NCBI GenBank assembly: GCA_941918925.1
Contig: OW799233.1
Location: 76,821,797-76,885,796 of the forward strand
From: Phyto melanocephala
Lineage: Eukaryota; Arthropoda; Insecta; Diptera; Rhinophoridae
Reading direction: 5' to 3'
DNA length: 64,000 nt
In this document: one piece after another, positions 11,303 through 22,345 of the stretch
Position numbering within the stretch: the first letter of the stretch is position 1
Layout of the letters: every line of letters starts with the position of its first letter
Made by a program: the position numbers and the translations under genes
Notes under the pieces: generated by a model
The model's input: only the letters and a program-made list of their open reading frames with translations
The model's database searches: none
Told to the model about the DNA's origin: nothing

Positions 11303-12233
11303 TCAGTCATGGCTTTGGTATTTCTCAATTTGCAGCCTATTTCTTTCCAATTTATACTCGACTTCTCTTACTCGCATCTTCTCCATATATACATTGTGCC
11401 GCTGCATTTCTTCTATTTCCTTTTTCTTTAATTTTTCCATTTCCTTATAATGTTGTTTATGACTATCACGCAATTTATCTAACGATCGATAAATCCTCTT
11501 GGTGTTTTGGTCCTGGTCCTTTTGATTCGATACTACCAATTTTATTGTTTCCAAAAGTTCTTTTTGAATAACGAGTTCGTCCTTCATTGCGTCATACGGA
11601 CTTTTATGGTGGAGCTTTTTTCGGGTAACTGAAACTATTTTTCTGCAGATTCTGCTGCATCTACTGTAACTGGCGACATAGTATCTGCAGTTGTCTCCTC
11701 TGCTATATCTAAAGCATAAGAGGCAATATTTTCCGGCAAATCTAAGGTTCTTTCTGGTTTTCTAGTAAGGCCAAAGGTCTTCGTCGACGTACCCTTTACA
11801 GAATTTTTCATTCCTACCAGGCTATAAATTGCCTCTTCTGTAGGGGAAAACTTCTGCTCCATATTTGGGCCACCTCCTGTACATTTTTTAGGTTTTGTGC
11901 AGCCTTTTGACGTACATACTTCTTTTGATCTGCCCACACCTATATAAGTATGATCGTTATTGTTAAACAATTATTTTTAGTTTATGAATTACAAACCTTA
12001 TTTCCATTCAGCTACACACTTAGTTGGAGGGCCCATGGAGTTAAGCTCAGTTTCAGCATTCCTCCAAAAACGTCCAAGTGCCTCTTTGCTGCCTTTATGA
12101 AAGCCACAAGCAATATCTGCATTGGCTTCCATTAAAGTTACTAAATGTTGTATTTGGGATTTATTTGAAGTCTTTGACCTATAATAACAATATATTTTGT
12201 ATTTGAATTTTGTTTTAAAAAAATTACTTACAT
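11303..12233 (-). pseudogene. Harbinger Myb/SANT-like (zeste-like) DNA-binding protein
   Basis: This is the second Harbinger gene, convergent with the transposase. The start codon appears to be split: AT at 12233-12232 precedes a GTAAGT donor, and the next exon begins with G at 12178 after TATTATAG. That exon encodes a zeste/Myb-SANT-like domain (QIQHLVTLMEANADIA, then LNSMGPPT, then EWK). A second intron ends near 11942, then TGGGPN and PTEEAIYSLVGM, and finally a charged C-terminal coiled coil (11587-11303) rich in K, E, Q and R. A stop follows EWK, and at least one frameshift lies before TGGGPN, so it is broken. In active members this protein is thought to help nuclear import and end recognition of the transposase. 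Confidence 0.75.
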
Positions 12234-12618
12234 TTTTATTAAACTCCCTTCTGTTTTATAAGTGAGTTTTTTTTAGGGAAAAACCAAATTTAAACTCTTT
12301 CAGAATAACTACTTTTTTCCCTCTGAATAATTTTTCCCTGCACACGGTTGTTAAAAATTGTATAAAAATGTTTAGCGGCGGAATTTTTTTTCATTAAAAG
12401 AGAAAAGAAAAATGTGAGCAATTTCACGCGGAATTATTGTTTAGAATTGGGCTGTATAATATAAAAAAAGAAAAATATTAGAAAAGATACGAAGGAAAAA
12501 GTAATATATACAAGATAAAAAAAAGTCAGAAAATTGTGTAAAAAATATAGAAAAAAAGGAAAAAATTTGAATAATAAATCTGAAGTGTAAGAAATAGAAG
12601 TGAAGTGTTATAGTGTTT

Positions 12619-13160
12619 AAGTTGGGCGATGGAGGAACATGTCAGAAAATGGCAAAGCACTGATGTCGGTAAAGTGACAAGAATACTATGGGGTGACCCA
12701 AATCTTGAGAAATCAAGGAAAATTCTGAGACTGAATAGACCAACACTTATGAGACTTACCAGCGTGATTACAGGTCATACGGAGTTGAGAACTCATCTAG
12801 CTCGCATGAAACTATCTGAAGAGACAACATGCAGAGCATGCGAGGAAGAGGATGAGTCTTTGATACACTATCTCTGTCAATGTCCTGCGTTTGGGCATAT
12901 TAGACGCGAGAATTTTACAGTGGATACTATGCCGAATTTGGAGTACCTGGGGAACTCAAACTGGATATCCATAAGGAATTACATTGAGGGGACTGAGTTC
13001 TTGAACTAGTCCGATATTTATTTATGGGAAATTATGATTATGGTTTTAAATTGGGAATTCCGGTTCCCACATGGAGCGCACAACATGGCAACTGGGCATA
13101 AGTGTATACCTGTCATGGGTTTGGGCTTTTAGTGCCCCTCCTTTTTAACCTAACCTAACC
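12619..13160 (+). mobile_element. 5'-truncated copy of LINE A
   Basis: Only the last 126 codons of ORF2 (open from 12629 to 13009, including the CRAC...H...C zinc knuckle) and the 3' UTR with a TAACCTAACCTAACC tail are present. It is flanked by the exact 10-bp duplication TATAGTGTTT (12609-12618 and 13161-13170), the normal product of target-primed reverse transcription. It lies in the errantivirus leader just before gag. It closely resembles the C-terminus of the longer copy at 22346-24803. Confidence 0.92.
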
Positions 13161-13236
13161 TATAGTGTTTGACGGCTCTCAGGTAAATGCAGTTCTCCTT
13201 GACCACCCTAACGGGTGCAGTGAAAATAGGTTAACA

Positions 13237-14332
13237 ATGATTGAGGGGAAAAACGATATATTAGAATTAAGTAGGAGATTAGATTTGCTTGAACCGCCAA
13301 TGGCTGGTGAAGTAGGGAACATGGGCGATACTAGTACAAACTTGCAGGTCCCGCGTAACGAAGCGGAGCTCAGGTCCATATGTAAGCTTCCTGACAGTGT
13401 GAAGGAATTACGAACCTTCGACGGGAATCCACTACATTATGTGTCTTGGGTTCATTCCGTGGAAATGATCTTGAGGGACTTCGACATAGTCAAACATAAA
13501 CCCATTTACAGGTCAATTATACAGAGCATACGACAAGAGATAATAGGTGAGGCAGATGCGGCTTTAGTGTCTTATAATATTTTTGATAGTGATTGGAAGG
13601 AAGTGAAGATGGTTTTTTCTATACACTACACTGACAAGCGTGACATACAAACCCTCGAACATCAATTGAATCAGCTGTCGCAAGGCACGCCGAAGGTGGA
13701 CGAGTTCTATGCGACGGTGAACCATCAGCTGTCACTCATAATTAGTAAATTGAAGACAGAAACATACAGCGACGAGACAATAAATGCATTGGTAACTACA
13801 CACAGGAACAGGACTCTGGATATATTTATTAGAGGACTTAACCCAGAACTTTCAAGAATGGTAATTATACAGCGACCAAAAACACTACCGGAGGCATATT
13901 CAGCCTGCCTGGAGTTTCAAAGCCTCACCATGAGGAACAACATTTTGCATGTAAGAACAGCCAACCGGGTTACCGTCACGCACCTACCCAGCCGACTGTG
14001 GCTGCTCCGCCAAGACCACCCAGGCCCCATTTTGATAACAACCGACCAAAGACCTTCCGGCACAACTGGCAACGGAAGGATAACGGGTATCGTCATAATA
14101 AATTTAGTTCAGACTACAGCACGTAAAGCCGGAACCGATGGAGTTAGACCGCTCTGTGCAAACTCGCATGGTGGACTACATGAATCGTCCGAGATTCTCC
14201 GAGAAAAGGAATGCAACCGAATTTCATAGGAAGGACAAACAACCTCGTATTTTCCATTTAGACACTAACTATGACCAGAAGAATCTCGCCCTCAGAAGGA
14301 GGAAATATGTTATGATTTCGATAGCGCAATAA
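13237..14332 (+). pseudogene. Errantivirus gag, frameshifted
   Basis: The open frame extends back past the LINE target duplication, but the first ATG is at 13237. The protein (to about residue 230) is an errantivirus-type Gag: a coiled-coil-like N-terminus, a capsid region and no CCHC knuckle. The frame shifts near 13950 (from there a different frame gives the basic R/P/H-rich C-terminus) and again near 14130, and a second frame continues to 14332. It therefore cannot give a full Gag. The role in intact relatives is capsid formation and RNA packaging. Confidence 0.8.
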
Positions 14333-14339
14333 CGGAACA

Positions 14340-15514
14340 AAATTTTATGGAGGAAGGCCCTCAAGCCTACCTTACATAGACTATGTGGCGAAGGATGATA
14401 GAATCCCTCAATTTTTGATCGATACTTGCTCGAACAAAAATTTTGGTAGCACAGAGCTTTCTGCCAGAAGCATACCTTTATCTCAACCACTTATAGTTAG
14501 GAACGCGGGGGGAGAAATTAGGATAACAGAAGAGGTAGAAGATTGATTTTTTGCGAAATATGGGTTAAGGGATGCTCTCGCATATTATGTGTTGTATGGA
14601 TTGACTACTTTTAATGGGATCATAGGCGACGATAGTCGTAAGGAGCTGGGTGCGGTAGTTAATAGGAAAGAGAATGTTCTCTTAATTAGGGAAACTATTA
14701 AGATACCTCTCAACGCAAAACCCTCTGATAATTTGAATTATTTATTGGACGAATCGATGCCGCTGGAGACCAGGGATGAGATTAATGACATTATTGGAAA
14801 AAATCGAAATTTATTTGGGCCACTCTATGACAGTCAAGCCGCCATTACGAATGTGCAGGCGGAAATTAGAACGACTACGTCCGAGCTAGTTTACTCGAAA
14901 AGTTACCCATATCCTGCTGCGATAAGAGAGGGAGTGGAAAGGCAAATTGGTGAACTGTTATCCGAGGGAATAATACGTCCCTCTAGAAGTCCCTACATCT
15001 CCCCGATTTGGATTGTCCCAAAGAAGCCAAAACCAAACGGTGAAAAGCAATATAGGTTGGTTGTCGATTACAAGCGCCTCAATGCCGTCACGGTGCCCGA
15101 TACGTACTCCATACCGGATATTAATGCCACTCTGGCGAGTTTGGGCCACGCCAATTATTTCACGACTATCGAGCTTACATCAGGGTTTCACCTGGTCCCT
15201 ATGAAACCTTCGTACACTCCGAAGACAGCATTCTCAACGATGAATGGGAAATTCGAGTTCCTTCGATTACCTTTCGGGCTGAAGAATGCTTCGGCCATCT
15301 TTCAGCGGATTATTGACGACGCCCTAAGGGAATACATAGGAAAGAGGTGATACGTCTACATAGACGATATAATCGTATTCGGACGCAGCAAAGAGGAATT
15401 ACTTGTTAATATTGACGCAATATTCAAAGGGCTGGACGAAGCAAATTTGAAAGTGAACATTGAAAAAAGTCACTTCATGCAAACGGAGGTAGAATTTTTG
15501 GAATACATAGTAAG
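14340..15514 (+). pseudogene. Errantivirus pol, protease and reverse transcriptase part
   Basis: An aspartic-protease region near 14415 reads LIDTCSNKN, with cysteine where the D-T/S-G motif needs glycine. A stop near 14545 precedes the longest RT frame (14589-15350). RT motifs: LVVDYKRLN, then TTIELTSGFH where the first catalytic Asp is Glu, then LPFGLKNAS. A TGA at 15348-15350 comes just before YVYIDDIIVFG. The chain is then cut at 15514 by a 2.2-kb insertion and resumes at 17702. With protease and RT active-site residues changed and several stops present, this is not functional. Confidence 0.85.
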
Positions 15515-17697
15515 TGTAACGATTCTTTACATGTTAATGTATGATTATGGAGAACAGGGCTACCTATTAATATCGGCCGTGCTCGTCGGTGGGGTGGATT
15601 AAATTCTGTTCCCATACATATATACCTATGGTATATACATATAAATATCTGAATCATATATTAAAGATCTTCCGTTAGGTAGCTAATCAATAAAAAAAAA
15701 GGTATTCTCATAAAGATGTAGAAATAGAGTATAAATGTTGATGACTGAGATGTAGCTAAAGCTGTCAGTTACTACACCGGACTTTTCCCACCCTCCATGC
15801 TGACCACACCAATCTTTTAATGTCAGTCCTACTATAAAAATAATAAAAAAAAAAATACCCTACCTACCTACCCTCATACCATTTATTTCACCTTTGGTTT
15901 TATATAAAAACAAATTATAATTCCATGATAACAATACAATAAACGATATCTTATTTATTCAGAATATACGTAATCATTGTCAAATCAATTATTTATATAT
16001 TATAAAAAAATCAATTATAAAATGATGTTATTTCTATTACATAACATACATAAATAAAAAAAAAGAACAAATTAAGACAAATCTAATAATATTAACAAAA
16101 AGAAAATTACAGGTAAACCCAATGAAACTATTTGAATTATAAATTAGGATAAGATTTACGTATCTATTTTCCTTCACTACGTAATTAAATTGTTGTACTG
16201 AGTTATTATTATTATTATTTTATTTTTTTTTTTTTGTTATTTTATTTTATACAAATAAAAAAAATTTCACCCTTGAGATAAAATTAATAAAATTTTAAAT
16301 TTATATTTTAATTAACATATCTGGCAACTCTAGTTGTACTATTAAAGTTTAATATTATAGGAATTATATATTTTAATTTGTAGTATATTTCTTTTAAAAC
16401 AAAAATTCAAAATTGTAATGTAAAAATTAATGTAAAAATGAAGAAATTAATTAACACTTACAAGTCATTATCTCCTACGTCAGCAGGCGCCGGTTGACAG
16501 TGGAATCTTGCGTATTTCATTCTTTATTTTCTAAATAAATCAAAATTATTTGGTATGTCCGGGTAAGTGTAGTAGATGTGTGTAGATTATAATAAGGATC
16601 AAGGTATACACATATATACTCCTACTTTTAACAAATCTACACACTCAAATGTAAAAGTAATATGTTTTAGGTATAAATTACGAGTGAATGTTTATATTAA
16701 AATTGTATTGTATGCATATCTATTATTTAAAATTTTACTAAAATTCACCAAAGTTACTGACCGAACCAATTTAGAAAATTTTGAATAAAATAAAAAAAAC
16801 TCAGAACAAACTTTACGTTAAACCATAAATAAATTAGTGTTGATTGCAAAAAAAAAACCACGAATTGAGATTATGAGAATTACTTTAAAATTTAGAACAC
16901 AGAATAAAATGTAACAGAAAAAAAAAATTACCAATTAAAATTACTAATACGATACATAACTTTAGAACCAGGATTTAAAACTCATATAAATAATTTCAAA
17001 TAATTGTGTTTGTCAGAATAAATACTATGTTCTCCAGTTAATCCTTGAAAATTCTCCACGCCTTACTTTTCTGCTTTTATCGAACTGGTCACCATAATTT
17101 CGTTGTCTTTTGTTTCTGTAACCACAATTTCCAGGTTTTATTATAAAAAGTCTTCAGCTGTACAACGGATTTGGAATTTTGAAAATGCGAGTGTAAAGAT
17201 CAGTTCCCTTCTTACACCAAATCAAGGACTTAGCCTGCCAAAATTATTATCACAGCTTTAATTAACTAAACGTTTGATAAAGAAAACACCGTCGATTTTA
17301 TGACACCACCACAATAAAACTTGAAATCGGCCAAAATTTGGATTTAATTGCACACAATTCATAGAATTAATCTCTCTCCAGAAATTTTCTAGACCCCATA
17401 TATTTTATCTTAAAATTCAAATTTTTTTTATTGTTAACTTTTTCTTTTTTTTCTTTTTTTCTTGTCTGACTCCGTTTCTTATAATTTTTTTCTATCCTTT
17501 TTTTTTCGAAAAAAATTCAGTTTTTTCAAATATCCAAATTATTGAAATTTAAAACCCAGGTAAAAAAAAAATATAAATAATTTTTTTACAATAGTAGAAA
17601 AATTTTTTTTTTACATTAAAAAAAACTTAGATAGTAAAATAATCTCAAATCTCTCATAATTTTGAACAGACTTTGACTTAGCCAAGTCATCATCACA
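15515..17697. mobile_element. 2.2-kb LTR-like insertion in the RT gene
   Basis: The insertion starts TGTAACGATT and ends TCATCACA, with the duplication TAAG at 15511-15514 and 17698-17701 (extending to TAAGTG because of the TG start). Removing it joins the RT reading frame seamlessly. TG...CA ends plus a short duplication suggest a solo LTR or a non-coding LTR derivative, though 2183 bp is long for an LTR. A TATAAATG near 15732 and AATAAAAC near 17313 could be promoter and poly(A) signals. No convincing protein is encoded. Confidence 0.65.
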
Positions 17698-17701
17698 TAA
17701 G

Positions 17702-18516
17702 TGCCGAGGGGATAAAACCTGATCCAAAGAAGGTGAAAGCCATCGAAAACCTCTTACCCATGCTAATCTCAAGGAGCTCAAAGGATTTTTAGGAATGAAG
17801 TCATACTATAGGCGCTTCATCAGAGATTACGCGAAGGTGGCGAAACCGCTAACAAACTTGACGAGGGGTGACAATTCCCACAGGTAAAGGCTAGTCAATC
17901 AAGAAAAATGCCAGCGAAGCTCCACGGTGAAGCACTTTTGGCTTTTCAGAAGCCAATGACCCTCTTGACTACGGCGGAAATACTTGCATTCCCTGAGTTC
18001 GACAAGCCCTTTAATCTTACGACAGACGCCTCAAACTATGCCATCGGTGCTGTTCTCTCACAAGGCGAGATTGGTAAGGACAAACCAATCGCCTACATAT
18101 CACGGCCACTCAATAAGACAGAGGAAGGCTACGCGACCACTGAGAAGGAGATGTTGGCCATAGTGTGGGCGCTGGACAATTTAAGAAATTTCGTATACGG
18201 CGCAAAGAAGATAAGAATTTATACCGAGCATCAGCCGCTTACCCACGCATTGGGTAACCGTAATTTTAACGCCAAGCTAAAACGATGGAAAGCACGTATA
18301 GAGGTATTTAATCACGAGCTTATCTACAAACCTGGTAGATCAAACGTCGAAGATGCTCTCTCCAGATTAAAAACTAGTGTTAACCACATTAGCGACGTAT
18401 CCACCATAACAGCCAGCGAGTGTGATTCCCAAGCCACTAGAACAGCGTCAGAGGAAGAAAACAATATTTCAAAAGTAACCGAAATGGCATCAGAGGGAAG
18501 GGACGATGATATCTAA
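17702..18516 (+). pseudogene. Errantivirus pol, RT connection and RNase H
   Basis: From 17702 the sequence encodes the RT thumb/connection ([15 protein letters not shown], near 17770-17825). From 17908 an open frame of 202 codons covers RNase H: FNLTTDASNYAIGAVLSQ, YATTEKEMLAIVWAL and a YTEHQPL block where Ty3/gypsy elements have YTDHQPL, so one metal-binding Asp appears replaced by Glu. The frame ends at 18516 before integrase resumes. Confidence 0.85.
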
Positions 18517-18741
18517 TCGACTGGTTCAACTTCTCACAGTGCGACGGAGGATGCTTCAGATCTCATTCCTCATGTAGAGGCCCCAATCAACGTTTTTAGA
18601 AATCAAATACTTATTAAGATTGGCCCTGATCTTCAATCGCAGGAGAAACCTCACGCGAATTTTCAGCGACATAACTTCTCATCGCCTGAGTGGGATGCCG
18701 AGAAACTTTTGAATATTCTTAAATGAGTTCTAAATCCAAAC

Positions 18742-19733
18742 ATGATAAACGGCATAAAAATCCCTGAATGCTACTTGCCAATTTTGCAGGACCTGTATCT
18801 GCAACATTTTTTCAGGTACAAGATTAGAATCAAGCAAGAGGTAGTAACCGACGTAAACATAGAGGACCGCTTATTTGAAATAATCCAAGGGGAACATCAT
18901 AGGGCGCATAGCAACGCGAGGGAAAATAGGATACAGATACTGGACAAATATTACTTCCCTCTCATGTACAGCCTCATCAGAAGATTCGTTATCAATTGCG
19001 ATATATGTAACGCTAATAAGTATGACAGGAATCCTTCTAAACCCAAATTTCAGGAAACATCCGCTCCAACCATACCATGTGAAATCCTACACATGGATAT
19101 AATAGAGGTATAGGATCGGAAATTTATGTCTGTACTGGATAAGTTTTCAAAGTTTGTCAAGTTATTCCATATTAGCGACAGGTCTGTATTGAACATTAGA
19201 GAGAAACTAGTTAAAATTTTAAATTACTTTACAGCACCAAAGATTTTGGTGATGGATAATGAGAGTAGTTTTCTAAGCCCACTTATTAGGGATTTTATTG
19301 AAAAATTAGGTATAAAGATTTATTTAACACCTTCACAGCGTATTGAGGTTAATGGTCAGGTAGAGCGCGCCCATTCAACTCTTATAGAAATCTATAGATG
19401 CCTAAGGGCGGAGAAACCAGAATTAATTGTTCAGGAATTGATGTACGTAGCTGTAGATAGGTATAATAACACAATATATTCAGTCACGGGGAAAGACCCA
19501 TTGACATATTTTTTAACAGAATCGGAACATCCGACTTTAACACATTGCTTGAGGCGCGCTCAAGGATAAATAGGGACCTTAGGCTACTAATCAGGAAGAA
19601 TGCAAGGGAAAGAAACAAGCGTATGAACAGGAAGCGTTCTTCGCCGAAGAAGTTTAGGAGAGGTGATGCAATTTCTGTAAGGATAAACAATATAAAGGGT
19701 AAAAATAAACCTGTATATAGGGAAGAAATCTAA
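18742..19733 (+). pseudogene. Errantivirus pol, integrase
   Basis: The zinc-binding region shows H...H...CDIC (EHHRAHSNAREN, then NCDICNANK). The core retains its three acidic residues: LHMDIIE, VMDNESSF and NGQVERAHS. A stop at 19111-19113 splits the finger from the core (which restarts at 19126). A frameshift near 19560 separates the C-terminal part (to 19733). No chromodomain follows, which is normal for errantiviruses. Confidence 0.83.
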
Positions 19734-20143
19734 GTAAGTGGTAAAAGGATCCACGAAGCCAACACAAAAAACTTGAAACGAAATTCATGAAAGAAAAAAA
19801 AAAGAGAAAAAAACAAACACCAAGAACTTCTATTTCTTTTCGCTGGATTTTAAAGAATATAATCAAAATCATAATAATAATAAGAACAAATAAAAGAAAA
19901 ACATATAAAAAGGAAATGGGAAAATTACAATATATATATGTTACTATTTTATAACTTATACCCATATTTTATTCTTAATATTTTATAGCGATATAAGGAA
20001 CACACACATATTAAGGTACACAAATATTATATAGAAAAAAAAATGAAAAATTAAAAAAGAAAGATAAAAGGGGGAAGCGGCTTTGCCCAAATTATACTAA
20101 CCATTAATACAACTAAATTAAAATATTACTATTTACAGAAAAA

Positions 20144-21105
20144 ATGTTTTATATAAGAGGCATTCTTACCGTCATTTGCATGGGCACTATCACTTCACGT
20201 GCGGAACAAATTTATCGTTATGACGTCTCTATAGTGATGTTACGAGCTGGCAATGCTTGGACTGTCAACGGGAATTTCAAGCTGGTTCACGCTATAAACC
20301 TGGATGAATATTCAAGAATCGCCAATAATGTAACGACGCTGGTCCAGAAACTCATGCCGCCCAGCAAAACCAAGGAAATTATCACCTGACTCAAGTGCAC
20401 GAAGGACTAATCGAGTTGGGAGGCATACAAGGCAGAGCTCGTAGATTAATTAACTGGATTGGCTCCGCTTGGAAGTAGGTAGCCGGTAATTCAGATGCAA
20501 CGGATTGGAATACTATCTTGAAAAGCCAAGACGCTATAATATGTAATAATAACGAGCAGTACAAAATCAATGCGCAGCTCCTGAATACAACAAATGAAGT
20601 CGTTCGAAGGGCAAATGAACTCATCGAAAAAATTAACGAAATTAGCAAGTGAAAAGAGGCCGAGAGAATCGGGCAGGACACTATGAATCAAGTTCTCGTC
20701 CTAAAAGATGCCGTAAACGAAGTGGTGAGGGCCTGTCAACTGGCCAAAAGTGGAATAGTCAATACCAACTTACTGGATAGAACAGAGGTCGAAAGCATTA
20801 TTACCGAAATGGAAACGCCACCGTATGCCAACGCCGTAGAAGCGATAGAATATGGAATTCCCTCTGTGTACGCAAATGGGTCTCTACTGCTGTACGTCTT
20901 GTCCATTCCGAAATTGAGAAAAGACTCGTATCACCGACTCATTACCAGGGCAACTATTAGAGGTGGCAGACAAATTGACTTACCATTCAACGAAATCCTA
21001 ATAAGCCAGAATGAAACTCTCGGTGTGAAAAGCCCTTGTCTTAATATAAACGATGTAACAATCTGCAGGGAATCGTCTTTGAGTCAAATAGCTGAAGAAA
21101 CCTGA
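20144..21105 (+). pseudogene. Errantivirus env remnant
   Basis: A start at 20144 gives a hydrophobic leader (ILTVICMGTI) and an ectodomain block resembling Env of 17.6/297/gypsy-type elements. After a break near 20388 the sequence matches the region following the furin-like cleavage zone (RLINWIGSAWK, NNNEQYKIN). In-frame stops occur near 20478 and 20650, and the frame ends at 21105 without reaching the transmembrane anchor. Everything beyond is lost to the deletion that also removed the 3' LTR. In intact relatives Env is an insect baculovirus-F-like fusion glycoprotein. This copy cannot make one. Confidence 0.78.
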
Positions 21106-21221
21106 ATACCTCGGCTTATTAATGCAGGATGTTAGATGTTGCAAGTGTAAATTCAAGTTTCATGTTTTCAACATATTCCATACGTTCCTACAAGATGTTG
21201 ATCAGTGTAAAAAGGCTATAA

Positions 21222-21425
21222 GCAATAATCGGCAAACTTGTGCACATGTATTTGGTGACCATTTGATATTACTTCAATAATAATTTTGATTCAGTAGATG
21301 AAATCAAATTCAATTCTAGTTATTTGTACAGCTAATTCAGGATTAGAAAAAAATCTTCTGCTGGTGTTACCATTGTTGCTGTTACCAAATCCAGTTTTCG
21401 GTACATCCACTATTAGTCCTAATTT
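21222..21425 (-). pseudogene. Transposase-like protein of the outer element, upstream fragment
   Basis: On the minus strand, from 21425 down, the frame reads a G-F-G-x-S-N-x-G-N-T-x-R-R-F-F block, NPELAVQITRIEF, ISNGHQIHVHKFADYC and then the interruption site at 21221. The chain continues at 8082. The D/N-GNT-A/S-RRFF block is a family hallmark I recall from uncharacterised insect and cnidarian transposases. One in-frame stop (TGA, near 21296) lies inside. Sequence further out to 22076 is non-coding and AT-rich and includes the 5' terminal arm. Confidence 0.55.
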
Positions 21426-22345
21426 ACTTAAATTACGCATGCCTTTTTACACAGGTAGATAAGGGTAATATATAAGTAATAAATTCAAATTAAAAAAAAC
21501 ATTTAGGTACAATTATAAAAAACCAAAATATATCATGACTCTCAAAAAAAGGTTTATAACTCCCTTGTGCCTATGCAAAATGAGCAAAAACAAAAAAGGT
21601 GATATATAAAAAAAAATTTATTAAAAAAATGGCGCAAAGATGGGCAACATTTTTTTGGTCTAATAGTAGAGATTTCATATTTTATCGTGATGTATAGCAT
21701 TTTGGGGATGTCGAAAAAAATACGTCCCTCACTTTCAAAAACCTTTTAATGTTTTTTTTTTCTCAAAAAGTGAACGAAAAAACCGTTTTGTTAACGAATT
21801 TTTTTTATAAAAATTAAATAAAAAAAAATCTGAAAATTATTGTAGCATCTGTTAATAAAGTCTTTGACAGAAAAATGAAATCAATGTATTCAAATGTTAT
21901 TCGTTTAGCAACAAAAAATATATTGTAAACATCTCAAAACCGTAAAAAGTCAATAAGTACCCATTTAATTTACTCAACTTTCTTCACTTTAACAGTGTCC
22001 CAAAACGACCAATCTCAAGCAAAAGTATTAAAAATTCAACAGACGATGCAAAATTTTATTTTTTACTTTTGACCAAATGCCCGGCTAGATTGGCAAAATA
22101 CCCCGTCTCCACAAATAAGTAATTTGCAATAGGATATCTGTTTAGGCAAATCATTTCATGAATTCATTTTGTTTGTTTATATGAATTGTTTAAGATATTT
22201 TTCATGAATTTTGAATCACATCATTTATGACAAACAATTTGGATTTAAATAAGCATGAACAAGCACTTTTGATTTAGAAGTCATACAAATGTTATTCACA
22301 ATGAACTAGTGCAAGGTTTTATTGCTGAGTATATAACACATTATT

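Larger units (their letters stand above)
9573..12454 (+). mobile_element. PIF/Harbinger DNA transposon in the errantivirus leader
   Basis: An element of about 2.9 kb with imperfect inverted ends (CAGCCCAAT at 9573, ATTGGGCTG ending 12454; subterminal TTCCGCG-type blocks on both sides) and a TAA near each edge. It carries the two convergent genes expected of the superfamily: a DDE transposase on plus and a Myb/SANT-type protein on minus. Both sides of the insertion are AT-rich errantivirus leader, so it post-dates that element. Confidence 0.8.
8467..21110 (+). mobile_element. Gypsy-type errantivirus (Ty3/gypsy with env), 3' end lost
   Basis: A 5' LTR (8467-8921) starts AGTTAACAAC like Drosophila gypsy. 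A lysine-tRNA-type PBS (TGGCGCCCGAGCAGG), a long AT-rich leader, gag without zinc knuckles, pol and an env remnant follow. No 3' LTR exists: the env frame stops at 21105 and the sequence passes directly into the right arm of the MITE, so a deletion removed the env C-terminus, the 3' LTR and part of the MITE. Three later insertions sit inside: Harbinger 9573-12454, a LINE fragment 12619-13160 and a 2.2-kb LTR-like insertion 15515-17697. All frames are broken, and this copy is an old, defective relic. Confidence 0.85.
8086..21218. mobile_element. MITE-like element with TAA target duplication, interrupted by an errantivirus
   Basis: Perfect 24-bp inverted ends (TAGCCTTTTTACAC... inward) lie at 8086-8109 and 21195-21218, flanked by TAA at 8083-8085 and 21219-21221. 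Joining the flanks restores the transposase reading frame of the outer element, so the boundaries are firm. Without its cargo only about 380 bp (left) and roughly 100 bp (right) remain. Both arms carry several CAACATCT-like subterminal motifs. A TAA duplication is typical of PIF/Harbinger-mobilised MITEs, but the ends differ from those of the Harbinger element inside the cargo. Confidence 0.75.
7270..22104 (-). mobile_element. Unclassified DNA transposon, host of a five-level nest
   Basis: Inverted ends of 28 bp, starting GGGGTATTTTG inward, lie at 7270-7297 and 22077-22104 and match at 26 of 28 positions. Inside both ends are AT-rich non-coding arms. Between them, on the minus strand, is a transposase-like protein cut in two by a MITE-like insertion. 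Removing that insertion leaves about 1.7 kb, so most of the transposase is gone and this is an internally deleted copy. I found no clear target-site duplication, and I could not assign a superfamily from the ends or the protein. Confidence 0.6.

Noticed and set aside
20144..20389. A small secreted or toxin-like protein
   Set aside because: Position after pol and the following Env-type blocks show it is the start of a broken errantivirus env.
8086..21218. A single large Harbinger element spanning 13 kb
   Set aside because: The Harbinger genes have their own closer ends (9573 and 12454) lying within errantivirus leader; the TAA-flanked ends belong to a separate MITE.
7270..22104. A 15-kb Polinton/Maverick-like giant element bounded by inverted repeats
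   Set aside because: No DNA polymerase B, FtsK-type ATPase, capsid or Polinton integrase is present, and the contents are explained by nested known element types.
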